64,000 nt of DNA, from contig NZ_FQWW01000004.1 of NCBI RefSeq assembly GCF_900129795.1, forward strand, positions 248,001 to 312,000, in the 5' to 3' direction. Under the pieces are notes generated by a model. The model was given only the letters and a program-made list of their open reading frames with translations, was not told the DNA's origin and did not search any database. The DNA is from Flavobacterium sp. CF108. GTDB lineage: Bacteria > Bacteroidota > Bacteroidia > Flavobacteriales > Flavobacteriaceae. A program made the position numbers and the translations under genes. Positions 1-8,331 of the stretch are shown one piece after another. The first letter of the stretch is position 1; every line of letters starts with the position of its first letter.

Positions 1-912
1 CCGGAAAATGATTTTCTTGACAGCCGAAAAGCCATGTTAGTCAATAAAGACTGTATTATTGGTTTGGCCGCTCCAAAAGAATCGCTTCGAAATTATTTCT
101 ACAAAAATGCCGATGCCGATGAAATGCTTTTCATCCATAAAGGAAAAGGAAAATTAAGAACCATGTTAGGAAATATTCCGTTTGAATATGGCGATTATTT
201 AATTATTCCCCGTGGCATTATTTACCAAATCGAATTCGAAACAGAAGAAAACAGACTATTTTATGTAGAATCGTATTCTCCATTTTATACTCCAAAACGA
301 TATAAAAACCAATCTGGTCAGCATTTAGAACATTCTCCGTTTTGTGAGCGTGATTTTATTTTGCCAAGTGAATTGGAAACACACGACGAAAAAGGTGATT
401 TTTTAATTAAAATTAAAAAAGAAGGCATGATTCACGAAGTGGTTTATGCTACGCATCCTTTTGATGTTGTGGGCTGGGACGGATATAATTTCCCATACGG
501 ATTCTCGATTCACAATTTTGAACCTATAACGGGACGCGTTCACCAACCGCCTCCGGTACACCAAACTTTTGAAACGGCCACTTTTGTCGTTTGTTCATTC
601 TGCCCTAGACTTTACGATTATCACCCAAAAGCCATTCCGGCGCCATACAATCACAGCAATATAGATTCTGACGAAGTTCTGTATTATGTAGATGGTGATT
701 TTATGAGTCGTAATAATATTGAGCAGGGCCATATCACTTTACATCCAAAAGGAATTCCGCACGGTCCAGCGCCAGGTGCAATGGAACGCAGTATTGGTCA
801 TAAAGAAACTCAGGAATTAGCTGTTATGGTTGATACTTTCAGACCACTTATGGTTACGGAAGAAGCTATGGATCTTGATGATGGACAATATTATAAATCC
901 TGGACTGAATAG
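1..912 (+). CDS. hmgA: Homogentisate 1,2-dioxygenase (5' end outside window)
   Basis: This iron enzyme opens the ring of homogentisate to maleylacetoacetate in tyrosine and phenylalanine catabolism. The reading frame is open to base 1, so the start lies upstream. About 303 codons are visible, against roughly 380-430 in the family. The C-terminal cupin carries the metal site: a His in YNHSNIDSDEV with acidic residues six and seven positions later, and a second His in LHPKGIPHGP. The GHKETQELAVMVDTFRPL stretch near the end is typical of the family. hppD, which makes its substrate, follows 234 bp downstream on the same strand. An ATG at 34 is internal and not the real start. Confidence 0.95.
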   Translation, partial: PENDFLDSRKAMLVNKDCIIGLAAPKESLRNYFYKNADADEMLFIHKGKGKLRTMLGNIPFEYGDYLIIPRGIIYQIEFETEENRLFYVESYSPFYTPKRYKNQSGQHLEHSPFCERDFILPSELETHDEKGDFLIKIKKEGMIHEVVYATHPFDVVGWDGYNFPYGFSIHNFEPITGRVHQPPPVHQTFETATFVVCSFCPRLYDYHPKAIPAPYNHSNIDSDEVLYYVDGDFMSRNNIEQGHITLHPKGIPHGPAPGAMERSIGHKETQELAVMVDTFRPLMVTEEAMDLDDGQYYKSWTE

Positions 913-924
913 TTTTAGTTTTGT

Positions 925-1078
925 AACGCATTTCTAACGCAAAGTTCGCAAAGGATTTTTCGCAAAGTTCACAAAAATTTTAATGGCGTTTTTAGTTAGA
1001 CAAGATCACAAAGCTTTGCGTTCTTTGCAATTTTTAAAATCTCAGTAATAAAAAATCTTTGCGCTCTTTGCGATAAAA
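925..1078. repeat. Iterated-word inverted repeat (GCAAAG / CTTTGC)
   Basis: Between hmgA and hppD, short words built on CGCAAAG and TTCACAAA are repeated on the left side. Their complements (CTTTGCG, TTCTTTGC, CTCTTTGCGA) are repeated on the right. Transcribed, this would form a long imperfect hairpin. Similar architecture with different words recurs in many gaps of this window. No promoter box was recognised inside it. Confidence 0.7.
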
Positions 1079-1146
1079 AAAACAATCTAAAAACAACATT
1101 TCGGAAAAATCAATTAAACGATTAACCGATTAAACAAATAAACATC

Positions 1147-2307
1147 ATGTCAAAAGAAGTAAAATCAGTAGAATACGGATTAGAAAAAATCTTTGAAGGA
1201 GCACAAGATTTCCTTCCGTTATTAGGAACAGATTATGTAGAGTTTTATGTAGGCAATGCAAAACAATCTGCACATTATTATAAAACTGCTTTCGGATATC
1301 AGTCATTAGCTTACGCTGGGTTAGAAACCGGAGTAAAAGACAGAGCATCGTATGTTTTGAAACAAGACAAAATCAGAATTGTTTTAACTACTCCATTAAC
1401 AGCAGATTCTCCAATTAACGAACACTTAAAAAAACATGGTGACGGTGTAAAAGTTGCAGCACTTTGGGTTGAAGATGCTGCAAAATCTTACGAAGAAACT
1501 ATGAAACGCGGCGCACGTTCTTTCATGGAACCAACTGTTGAGGAAGATGAATTTGGTCAAGTTATTCGTTCGGGAATTTACACTTATGGAGAAACAGTTC
1601 ACATTTTTGTCGAAAGAAAAAACTACAACGGTGTTTTCTTACCTGGATATAAAGAATGGAAATCAGATTACAATCCAGAACCAACAGGATTAAAATATAT
1701 TGATCACATGGTTGGAAATGTGGGTTGGAATGAAATGAATACTTGGGTAAAATTTTACGAAGACGTAATGGGATTTGTAAATTTCCTTTCTTTTGATGAC
1801 AAACAAATTACTACAGAATATTCTGCATTAATGAGTAAAGTAATGTCAAACGGAAACGGAAGAATTAAATTCCCAATCAACGAACCAGCAGAAGGAAAGA
1901 AAAAATCGCAGATTGAAGAATATTTAGATTTTTACGGCGGACCTGGAATTCAGCATATCGCTATTGCTACAGATGATATTATTAAAACAGTATCACAATT
2001 GAGAGCACGCGGTGTTGAATTTTTATCAGCCCCTCCACATACCTATTATCAAGCAATTCCTGAAAGATTAGGGGTTCATATGGATATGATGAAAGAAGAT
2101 ATTAACGAAATTGAAAAATTAGCTATCATGGTCGATGCCGATGAAGATGGTTACCTTTTACAAATATTTACTAAGCCGGTTCAGGACAGACCGACGCTTT
2201 TTTTCGAAATTATTCAAAGAATGGGTGCAAAAGGATTTGGTGCAGGTAACTTTAAAGCCCTTTTTGAGTCGATTGAGAGAGAACAGGAATTGAGAGGTAC
2301 ATTATAA
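1147..2307 (+). CDS. hppD: 4-hydroxyphenylpyruvate dioxygenase
   Basis: This Fe(II) dioxygenase converts 4-hydroxyphenylpyruvate to homogentisate, the substrate of the preceding hmgA product. It is 386 residues long, in the normal range, with two vicinal-oxygen-chelate halves. The C-terminal half carries the three iron ligands: His in LKYIDHMVGNV, His in GPGIQHIAIATDDI, and Glu in LFFEIIQRMGAKGFG. The C-terminal sequence from that Glu to ELRGTL is characteristic. It is co-directional with hmgA, but the long repeat-filled gap leaves open whether they share a transcript. Confidence 0.96.
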   Translation: MSKEVKSVEYGLEKIFEGAQDFLPLLGTDYVEFYVGNAKQSAHYYKTAFGYQSLAYAGLETGVKDRASYVLKQDKIRIVLTTPLTADSPINEHLKKHGDGVKVAALWVEDAAKSYEETMKRGARSFMEPTVEEDEFGQVIRSGIYTYGETVHIFVERKNYNGVFLPGYKEWKSDYNPEPTGLKYIDHMVGNVGWNEMNTWVKFYEDVMGFVNFLSFDDKQITTEYSALMSKVMSNGNGRIKFPINEPAEGKKKSQIEEYLDFYGGPGIQHIAIATDDIIKTVSQLRARGVEFLSAPPHTYYQAIPERLGVHMDMMKEDINEIEKLAIMVDADEDGYLLQIFTKPVQDRPTLFFEIIQRMGAKGFGAGNFKALFESIEREQELRGTL

Positions 2308-2416
2308 AAACGCATTATTTTTGCATTATGCAGAAAAATTCTCTGTAAAACGTTGGTTTTTATGCAAATGTTATGTTAAACTTGCCTTTTGCTATTTCTT
2401 TTTTGAACTTTCTGTA

Positions 2417-2540
2417 TATCTTTGCACTCGCAAATCAAGAAGGGGTGGTTTCCTTCTGAATTGATATAAATTTCATAATTTATAGTTTTTTGGTTAGTTA
2501 ATAGCATAAAAACTCAGTCATCCTTGACTGAGTTTTTTTG
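2417..2540 (+). ncRNA. Candidate structured small RNA (or leader) with its own -7 box and terminator
   Basis: The 256-bp gap after hppD holds a -7 box TATCTTTG (2417-2424). After it come three consecutive hairpins: ATCAAGAAGG (2434-2443) pairing with CCTTC and TTGAT (2452-2465) around a short bulge; ATAAATT/AATTTAT (2465-2482) with a 4-nt loop; and a 13-bp terminator stem ending in a T-run (2508-2538). A start near 2430 gives an RNA of about 110 nt. A -33 TTG at the usual spacing is not clear. It could be a free sRNA or an attenuating leader for the gene at 2606. I could not assign an Rfam family; the flavobacterial families 6S-Flavo and Flavo-1 should be compared. Confidence 0.5.
2508..2538 (+). 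terminator. Intrinsic terminator of the candidate small RNA
   Basis: AAAAACTCAGTCA and TGACTGAGTTTTT form a perfect 13-bp stem with a TCCT loop, followed by further T residues. It lies 70 bp before the DUF3108 start. Confidence 0.85.
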
Positions 2541-2605
2541 TTTTGGTACATTTGGAATAGAATTTGCATTTATCTACCTTTATAATGAAATGTAAAAATT
2601 GTACT

Positions 2606-3376
2606 ATGAAAAAGTTCATTCTCGCTATATTCATCCTCTCTACTTTAGCTTTCGATACCCAAAAAGAAAATGCTTTTGATACTGGGGAGTATTTCAAATT
2701 TAGAATTCATTATGGAATCGTAAACGCCGGTTATGCAACTCTTGAAGTTAAAGATGCCACTATAAATAATAAAAAAGTTCATCACGCTGTTGGTAAAGGA
2801 TATACAACCGGAATGTCAAAATTTTTCTTCAAAGTTGAAGATTTATACGAAAGTTATTTTGACAAGGAAAATGGAAATCCTTATCGCTTTGTCAGAAAAA
2901 TTGACGAAGGTGGTTACACTAAAAATCAGGAAGGTTTTTTTGACCAAAGTGAGAATAGAGTTCTGGTAAAAGATTACAAACGAAAGACCGAAAAAACGAT
3001 TGTAATTACTGATAATGTGCAAGATATCGTATCGTCTTTTTACTTCTTAAGAAACCATCCAAATATTGATAAATTAAAATCTGGCGAATCGATTACAATT
3101 GATATGTTTTTTGATGATGAAATCACAAAATTTAAGTTAAAATATGTAGGCCGTCAAGATATTACAACTAAATTTGGGACAGTTTCTACAATGGTTTTTA
3201 AACCACTTGTACAAACAGGAAGAGTTTTTAAAGAAAAAGAAAGTTTAACGCTCTGGATTACAGATGATGACAACAAAGTTCCGATTAGAATTAAAGCGGA
3301 TTTGGCTGTTGGATCTCTAAAAGCAGATCTTGATGAATATAAAGGATTGAAAAATCCGTTTAAAGTTAAAAAATAA
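2606..3376 (+). CDS. DUF3108 exported protein
   Basis: This is a 256-residue protein of the DUF3108 type. It has an N-terminal signal sequence (MKKFILAIFILSTLAF) followed by a beta-rich body that starts EYFKFRIHYGIVNAGYATLE. The motif YGIVNAG and a C-terminal ADLAVGSLKADLDEY are typical. The function is not established; an exported or periplasmic role is inferred from the signal peptide. The ATG at 2606 was chosen because it begins the signal peptide; upstream in-frame starts at 2564 and 2585 add a hydrophilic, Cys-containing extension. Its stop overlaps the kynA start by one base (TAATG), so the two are translationally coupled. Confidence 0.8.
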   Translation: MKKFILAIFILSTLAFDTQKENAFDTGEYFKFRIHYGIVNAGYATLEVKDATINNKKVHHAVGKGYTTGMSKFFFKVEDLYESYFDKENGNPYRFVRKIDEGGYTKNQEGFFDQSENRVLVKDYKRKTEKTIVITDNVQDIVSSFYFLRNHPNIDKLKSGESITIDMFFDDEITKFKLKYVGRQDITTKFGTVSTMVFKPLVQTGRVFKEKESLTLWITDDDNKVPIRIKADLAVGSLKADLDEYKGLKNPFKVKK

Positions 3377-4317
3377 TGAACCCTACTGATCATTCAGAAT
3401 CAATTTTAAAAGAAATTGACCTTAAATTTCAAGCAATAAACCAAAAAACTGATGTTCAGTTAGAAGGATTACTTTGGTCAAAACCAATTACATATTGGGA
3501 CTACATTCAAACAGACGCTCTTTTAAATTTACAAATACAACGCACAACACTTCCTGACGAAATGGTATTTATTATGTACCATCAAGTTAATGAACTGATT
3601 TTTAAAATGATTTTGTGGGAAATCGATCAAATCGCAGATACACAAAATATTCAGGTTGATTTTTTCAGCGAAAGACTTTCCAGAATTACCCGCTATTTTG
3701 ATATGCTGACAAATTCGTTCAGTATTATGGAAAACGGAATGGAAGTCGATCAATACATGAAATTCAGAAATACACTTACTCCTGCAAGCGGATTTCAAAG
3801 TGCTCAATACAGATTAATTGAATTTGCTTCTACAGATGTTATCAATCTAACTGATCGCAGATACAAAGCTAACTTTGACGAAAATACGGATCTAGAAACT
3901 ACTTTTGAACACCTTTACTGGCAAGCAGCCGGAAAAGATTATCATACTGGCGAAAAATCATATTTACTTCAGGAATTCGAAAACAAATATAAAGTTCAGT
4001 TTTTGAGACAAATGTCTACGTTTAAGACTAAAAACATTTGGCAGAAATTCACACAACTACCTATCGAAGACCAGCAAAACCAAGAATTAATTCACGCAAT
4101 GCGTCATTACGACAAAACGGTGAACATTACCTGGGTTATGCAGCACCTTAATACTGCAAGAAAATACATCTTAGAAAGCGGAAAAGGTAACGGCGAAGCA
4201 ACCGGTGGAAGTGACTGGCAAAAATATATGCATCCAAAATACCAAAGACGCATCTTTTTTCCTAAATTGTGGACCGAAGAAGAATTGTCCAATTGGGGAA
4301 ATGAAGATCTACTTTAA
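3376..4317 (+). CDS. kynA: Tryptophan 2,3-dioxygenase
   Basis: This heme enzyme oxidises L-tryptophan to N-formylkynurenine, the first step of the kynurenine pathway. It is 313 residues long. Recognisable elements are the substrate-binding His69 in MYHQVNELIFKM, FRNTLTPASGFQSAQYR (about 130-146), the likely heme-ligand His257 in WVMQHLNTARKY, and the ATGGSDW loop (275-281). It overlaps the DUF3108 gene by one base. Other kynurenine-pathway genes are not in the window. With hmgA and hppD nearby, this end of the window is an aromatic amino-acid catabolism neighbourhood. Confidence 0.93.
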   Translation: MNPTDHSESILKEIDLKFQAINQKTDVQLEGLLWSKPITYWDYIQTDALLNLQIQRTTLPDEMVFIMYHQVNELIFKMILWEIDQIADTQNIQVDFFSERLSRITRYFDMLTNSFSIMENGMEVDQYMKFRNTLTPASGFQSAQYRLIEFASTDVINLTDRRYKANFDENTDLETTFEHLYWQAAGKDYHTGEKSYLLQEFENKYKVQFLRQMSTFKTKNIWQKFTQLPIEDQQNQELIHAMRHYDKTVNITWVMQHLNTARKYILESGKGNGEATGGSDWQKYMHPKYQRRIFFPKLWTEEELSNWGNEDLL

Positions 4318-4340
4318 TTTCCTGCAAAAAAATTAAGAGT

Positions 4341-5561
4341 TTGAAAAAAGCATTCGTAATTATAATAGTATTATTTTCAATATTTTCGTGTACTAAAACA
4401 GAAGAAAAAGTTGAAATTAAAATTACAAAACCAAAAACCAAAAAAGTAGAGTTTGGTTTTAATTACGCTGATTTTAATGTTGTTAACGATACGATTTCCA
4501 AAGGAGATTCTTTTGGGTCTATCATTCAGAGTCAAAACATTGGCGACAAAAAAATATATGACATTGTCGAACAAATCAAAGATACTTTTGACGTAAGAAC
4601 TATTCGTTACAACAAACCTTTTACATTACTTCGCTCAAAAAACAAAACAAATAATCTTCAGGTTTTTATTTATCAGCCAGATGCTTTAACTTATTATGTT
4701 ATCGATTTAAGAGACAGCATTGCAAAAGCCTATAAAAAAATAAAACCGGTTACTTTAAAAAGAAAAATTATTGGCGGCGTTTTAAAAACTTCATTATCCG
4801 AAACTTTAGGAGATGAAGATGTAGAAACTGCACTTGCAAGCAGAATTACAAAAGTATTTTCTTGGTCAATTGACTTCTTCAAACTTAAAAAAGGAGATCG
4901 TTACGGTTTAATTTTTACAGAACGTTTTATAAACGGAAAAACCTACGATGGTGTTGAAGATCTTGAAGCTGCTTTTTTTGAATATAAAGGAAAAATTGTT
5001 TATGCATTCCCTTTCGAAAAAGATACTCTTTCCGGAAAAATCGAATATTATGATGATGAAGGAAAAACGTTGAAAAACTTTTTCTTAAAAACGCCAATTA
5101 AATTCAGCCGAATCACTTCTAGATTTACTATGAATAGGTTTCATCCTGTTCAGCATACCTGGAAAGCGCACAAAGGAACTGATTATGCGGCTCCAACCGG
5201 AACGCCAATTTCAACAACTGCATCTGGAGTTGTTGAAGCAACAGGATATACGGCAGGAAACGGAAACTTTGTCAAAGTAAAACACAACGGAACTTACTCT
5301 ACTCAATATTTACACATGTCCAGAATTCTGGTTCGCCGCGGACAACGCGTTACACAAGGGCAAACAATTGGTTTAGTTGGAAGTACAGGTTTAGCTTCCG
5401 GTCCTCACGTTTGTTACCGTTTCTGGAAAAATGGTGTTCAGGTAGATGCGCTTCGATTGAACTTACCAACCGGAGAATCTTTAACCGGAAATGATAAAAC
5501 ACGCTTCTTTAAACAAATCGAACCTTTGAAAAGAGAGTTAGATAGTATTGGGAATTTGTAA
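4341..5561 (+). CDS. M23-family (LytM-like) lipoprotein with altered HxH motif
   Basis: A peptidoglycan endopeptidase-family protein of 406 residues, starting at TTG (4341). The N-terminus has a lipobox ending in Cys17 (FSIFSC), so it is probably a lipoprotein. A roughly 250-residue N-terminal region precedes the M23 domain. The domain has HKGTD (277-281), YLHMS (His325) and SGPHVCYRF. In classical M23 enzymes the last motif is HxH; here it is His356-Val-Cys358, so one zinc ligand would be Cys. Activity may be altered. It lies 23 bp after kynA and 12 bp before the next gene, probably in one transcript. Confidence 0.87.
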   Translation: MKKAFVIIIVLFSIFSCTKTEEKVEIKITKPKTKKVEFGFNYADFNVVNDTISKGDSFGSIIQSQNIGDKKIYDIVEQIKDTFDVRTIRYNKPFTLLRSKNKTNNLQVFIYQPDALTYYVIDLRDSIAKAYKKIKPVTLKRKIIGGVLKTSLSETLGDEDVETALASRITKVFSWSIDFFKLKKGDRYGLIFTERFINGKTYDGVEDLEAAFFEYKGKIVYAFPFEKDTLSGKIEYYDDEGKTLKNFFLKTPIKFSRITSRFTMNRFHPVQHTWKAHKGTDYAAPTGTPISTTASGVVEATGYTAGNGNFVKVKHNGTYSTQYLHMSRILVRRGQRVTQGQTIGLVGSTGLASGPHVCYRFWKNGVQVDALRLNLPTGESLTGNDKTRFFKQIEPLKRELDSIGNL

Positions 5562-5573
5562 ATTAAAAGCCGA

Positions 5574-6194
5574 ATGAAAAATTCACGTCTTAAAACAATT
5601 TACAATGATACTTTTTCAGGCTTAAAACTATATTACAGAGATACTGATTTACCTGAGAATTTAATTTCAAATTATAAAATTGGGCAAATAATTCAGGAAA
5701 AAGGTTTTACAGATATGACTTCTATTGGCGGCGGACTTTCAGGCAATTTCAGATATTTAATTGCCAGCGCTCATGCCAAAGATTTATCGAAATTCAATCC
5801 AGACTCGGCAAAAATTGGCCATTTTCTATTAGACACGATTGCTTATTTTAAAGTACTGGATATTCAGAAAATCGGTAACAAAACACAAGTTTTTTTGTTA
5901 AACATTCCAGACAATTCCATTTTGCTTTTAAAAAATTCATCGTCAAATCTGGAAGATGAGATTATAGAAAAAGCAAGAAAAAAATTTGAATCTAAAATTC
6001 ATTTAGCTTTAATCCCGGAATTACAAACCGAAAGCTGGAAAGAAAGAACAAAATCCCCTCTCGGAATGAATGATAACGGAGAATTATTTTTTGATGATTC
6101 GAAGATTAAAGTTGAATCCCCAAAAAGAATCGAAATCAATATCGAAAAGAAAACTATTGAAGTTAATAAAAAACCTTGGTGGAAGATTTGGTAA
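5574..6194 (+). CDS. Conserved hypothetical protein, 206 aa
   Basis: I do not recognise this family. The protein is soluble-looking with no signal peptide or membrane segment. It has an N-terminal basic stretch, a Gly-rich turn (SIGGGLSGNFRYLIASAHA, about 50-68), alternating beta and helical segments, and a charged C-terminal tail ending KKPWWKIW. It starts 12 bp after the M23 gene and is probably cotranscribed with it. Coding character is good: the frame is long and codon use matches the neighbours. Confidence 0.7.
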   Translation: MKNSRLKTIYNDTFSGLKLYYRDTDLPENLISNYKIGQIIQEKGFTDMTSIGGGLSGNFRYLIASAHAKDLSKFNPDSAKIGHFLLDTIAYFKVLDIQKIGNKTQVFLLNIPDNSILLLKNSSSNLEDEIIEKARKKFESKIHLALIPELQTESWKERTKSPLGMNDNGELFFDDSKIKVESPKRIEINIEKKTIEVNKKPWWKIW

Positions 6195-6209
6195 TTAAAA
6201 CCAATCGAA

Positions 6210-7055
6210 TCATTTACAAAACTTCTTTCTAAACTCCGTAGGATTCATTCCTTTATGTTTTCTAAAAACTTTATTCAAATGACTTTCGTCGGAAAAATTT
6301 AATTCGTCGGCAATTTCGTTAATACGCATATCGCTGTTTAAAAGTCTGGCTTCAATCAATCTTAATTTATAGTTTACAATATATTCCTGTAGCGTTTCAC
6401 CAGTTTGTTTCTTAAAATATTTCCCTAAATAATTCAGCGAAATATTAAAATGCTCGCTTACTCTTTCTGCTTTTAATTGTTTGGGATCGTAAATGTTTTC
6501 CTGAATATAATGCAGTATTTCCAAAACCATTTCTCCCGTAGTTTCTTTAATATTCTTCGGAAGTTTTAAAGCAATATTTCTCGCTACAATTGTAATTATA
6601 GTATTTACAATTTGTTCAATAATTTTTTGATGATAAATCTGCTGATTATTTAGTTCCTGAATTATACTTTCAATCAGCGAAGCAATTAAAGGTTTATCAA
6701 TTGTGTTTTTTAGAATACAGCCGGGACGATGACTTGCATTTTGAAGAATATATTCCATTCGCAAAACAGTTTCACTTTGTCCGTTTTGAGAATTTGCCTT
6801 GATATAATATTCATTAAACCGAAGAAAAAAGAATTTTGTTTGTGTTGTAATTTCAAACGAATGAACATCTTGCGGCGTTACAAGAAACAGATTTCCCTTT
6901 CGATATTGGAATTTATTATCATTAATAACCTGAATTCCCGTTCCGTCAACCACATAAATCAATTCAAAGAAATTGTTTTTCCGAATAGTTTTCGGGAACT
7001 GTTCCAATTCTTTAAAATCAACTTCAAAAGGAAGATATAAATTCTTGTTTGTCAT
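6210..7055 (-). CDS. AraC-family transcriptional regulator
   Basis: A 281-residue regulator. The N-terminal cupin-like sensor includes GTGIQVINDNKFQYRKGNLF and VTPQDVHSFEI. The C-terminal AraC double helix-turn-helix covers the last 100 residues or so (ISLNYLGKYFKKQTGETLQE, then INEIADELNFSDESHLNKVF and GMNPTEFRK). The ATG at 7055 was preferred to an upstream in-frame codon at 7082, since it follows directly on the divergent promoter region. It is transcribed away from the SDR gene at 7152, which it probably controls. The inducer is unknown. Confidence 0.88.
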   Translation of the reverse strand: MTNKNLYLPFEVDFKELEQFPKTIRKNNFFELIYVVDGTGIQVINDNKFQYRKGNLFLVTPQDVHSFEITTQTKFFFLRFNEYYIKANSQNGQSETVLRMEYILQNASHRPGCILKNTIDKPLIASLIESIIQELNNQQIYHQKIIEQIVNTIITIVARNIALKLPKNIKETTGEMVLEILHYIQENIYDPKQLKAERVSEHFNISLNYLGKYFKKQTGETLQEYIVNYKLRLIEARLLNSDMRINEIADELNFSDESHLNKVFRKHKGMNPTEFRKKFCK

Positions 7056-7065
7056 TAGGCTAAAA

Positions 7066-7097
7066 TACAATTTTAGTACCAATTAGTACAATTTTAG
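7066..7097. promoter_or_regulatory. Putative AraC-type operator: two direct repeats
   Basis: The 11-mer TACAATTTTAG occurs exactly at 7066-7076 and again at 7087-7097, a 21-bp period (two helical turns). It lies between the AraC gene and the divergent SDR. Paired direct repeats at this spacing are typical of AraC-family binding sites. The second copy sits where the -33 element of the SDR promoter would be; the first overlaps a -7-like TAAAATTG facing the araC-like gene, which suggests autoregulation. Confidence 0.55.
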
Positions 7098-7113
7098 ACG
7101 AAAGCTAACCTCT

Positions 7114-7121
7114 TAATTTTG
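7114..7121 (+). promoter_or_regulatory. -7 promoter box for the SDR gene
   Basis: TAATTTTG matches the Bacteroidota -7 consensus TAnnTTTG, 30 bp before the start at 7152. The region about 19 bp upstream is occupied by the second AraC-type repeat instead of a TTG, as expected for an activator-dependent promoter. Confidence 0.6.
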
Positions 7122-7151
7122 TTTCAGATAACAAATTAAAATCTATAAAAA

Positions 7152-7712
7152 ATGAGAATACTTTTAATTGGAGCAAACGGGACAATTGGCAAAATACTAA
7201 ATCCGGCTCTGGCAAAGAATCATGAAATTATTTCAGCAGGAAGAAACAGCGGTGATTTTAAAATCGATTTATCAAATTCAAAATCGATAGAAAAATTATT
7301 CGGCGAAGTCAAAAATATTGATTCGTGTATTTGTGTTGCCGGCGATTGTTATACAGGAGATTTGCATTCGCTTGACGAAGAAAAATTAAATATTGGTATT
7401 AAAAACAAATTGCTTGGGCAGATAAATCTGGTTTTAATTGGGCAAAAATATTTAAACGATAACGGATCATTTATATTGACTTCGGGAAAAATGGGCGATA
7501 AACCAGTGAAGAATAATATTAGTAAAGCAATTGTAAATGGCGGAATTAACAGTTTTGTGCTTTCGGCTTCGCTGGAATTAAAAAGAGGAATTAGAATAAA
7601 TGCAATAAGTCCGGCAAAGGTTTCAGACATTCCGGCAGAAGATTTAATAAATGCTTATACAAAAAGTATTAAAGAAAATATAAATGGAGAAATTATTAAA
7701 GTAAACTATTAA
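7152..7712 (+). CDS. Short-chain dehydrogenase/reductase, atypical
   Basis: A 186-residue Rossmann-fold oxidoreductase, short for the family. The nucleotide-binding GANGTIG motif is at 8-14. A catalytic-type Ser is present in FILTSGKMGD. The classical YxxxK pair is missing: that position reads NNISKAIVNGGINSF, so catalysis may rely on other residues, as in atypical short SDRs that keep an (A/N)G(A/G)xxxF helix. The substrate is unknown. It is divergent from an AraC regulator and 10 bp upstream of a lipocalin-like gene, probably in one operon with it. Confidence 0.82.
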   Translation: MRILLIGANGTIGKILNPALAKNHEIISAGRNSGDFKIDLSNSKSIEKLFGEVKNIDSCICVAGDCYTGDLHSLDEEKLNIGIKNKLLGQINLVLIGQKYLNDNGSFILTSGKMGDKPVKNNISKAIVNGGINSFVLSASLELKRGIRINAISPAKVSDIPAEDLINAYTKSIKENINGEIIKVNY

Positions 7713-7722
7713 AATTTTAAAG

Positions 7723-8211
7723 ATGAAAAACACAACTTTCCTATTATTACTATTCATTTTAAATTCGGCTTTTGCGCAAAAAACGAAATCTGACTTTTTA
7801 GGTTCGTGGACTTTGGTTTCGGTTGAAAACAAAAATTCTGACGGAACAAAAACCCTTCCGTATGATGTAAATCCTAGAGGTGCTTTATTTTTTGATGAAA
7901 AAGGAAATTATGCCATTCAGATATATAAAAATGAAAGGTCTAAAATAATTTCGGGCGATAAAAACAAATGTACTCCCGAAGAAAATGCGGCAATTGTACA
8001 AGGAAGTAATTCGCACTTTGGAGAATATGAAATTGACGAAGCCAATAACATTATTACTTTCAAAATAAAAACCGCTTCGTTTCCAAACTGGGAAGGAACG
8101 ACTCAAAAGCGATCTTATACTTTGATAAATAACGAACTTAAATATGTTGTAACCAATACAACGCAAGGAGGAAAATTAGTCACGGCAGAAGTGGTCTGGA
8201 AAAAATTATGA
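7723..8211 (+). CDS. Secreted lipocalin-like protein
   Basis: A 162-residue protein with a signal peptide (cleavage after SAFAQ, about residue 19) and a single beta-barrel domain of the lipocalin-like type (FLGSWTLVSVENKNSDGTK at the start; a repeated beta pattern including GRYAIQ-like YAIQIY and FGEYEIDE). Members are small-molecule-binding or structural; no ligand can be assigned. It follows the SDR gene by 10 bp and is probably controlled with it by the AraC regulator. Confidence 0.75.
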   Translation: MKNTTFLLLLFILNSAFAQKTKSDFLGSWTLVSVENKNSDGTKTLPYDVNPRGALFFDEKGNYAIQIYKNERSKIISGDKNKCTPEENAAIVQGSNSHFGEYEIDEANNIITFKIKTASFPNWEGTTQKRSYTLINNELKYVVTNTTQGGKLVTAEVVWKKL

Positions 8212-8286
8212 TGCAGATTCATAAAACGTTTTCGCAACTAATTGTTATATAATCATGAAGCGTTACCCTTTTAAAAGTTATTTCAG

Positions 8287-8294
8287 TATTTTTG
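8287..8294 (+). promoter_or_regulatory. -7 promoter box for pgi
   Basis: TATTTTTG fits TAnnTTTG, 37 bp before the pgi start. No -33 TTG at the standard distance was seen. Confidence 0.45.
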
Positions 8295-8331
8295 TGTTTC
8301 TAAAAAAAACAATCTCAATAATAAAATAAAA

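Noticed and set aside
2417..2540. SRP (4.5S) RNA or tmRNA
   Set aside because: The conserved SRP apical loop and the tRNA-like ends of tmRNA are absent.
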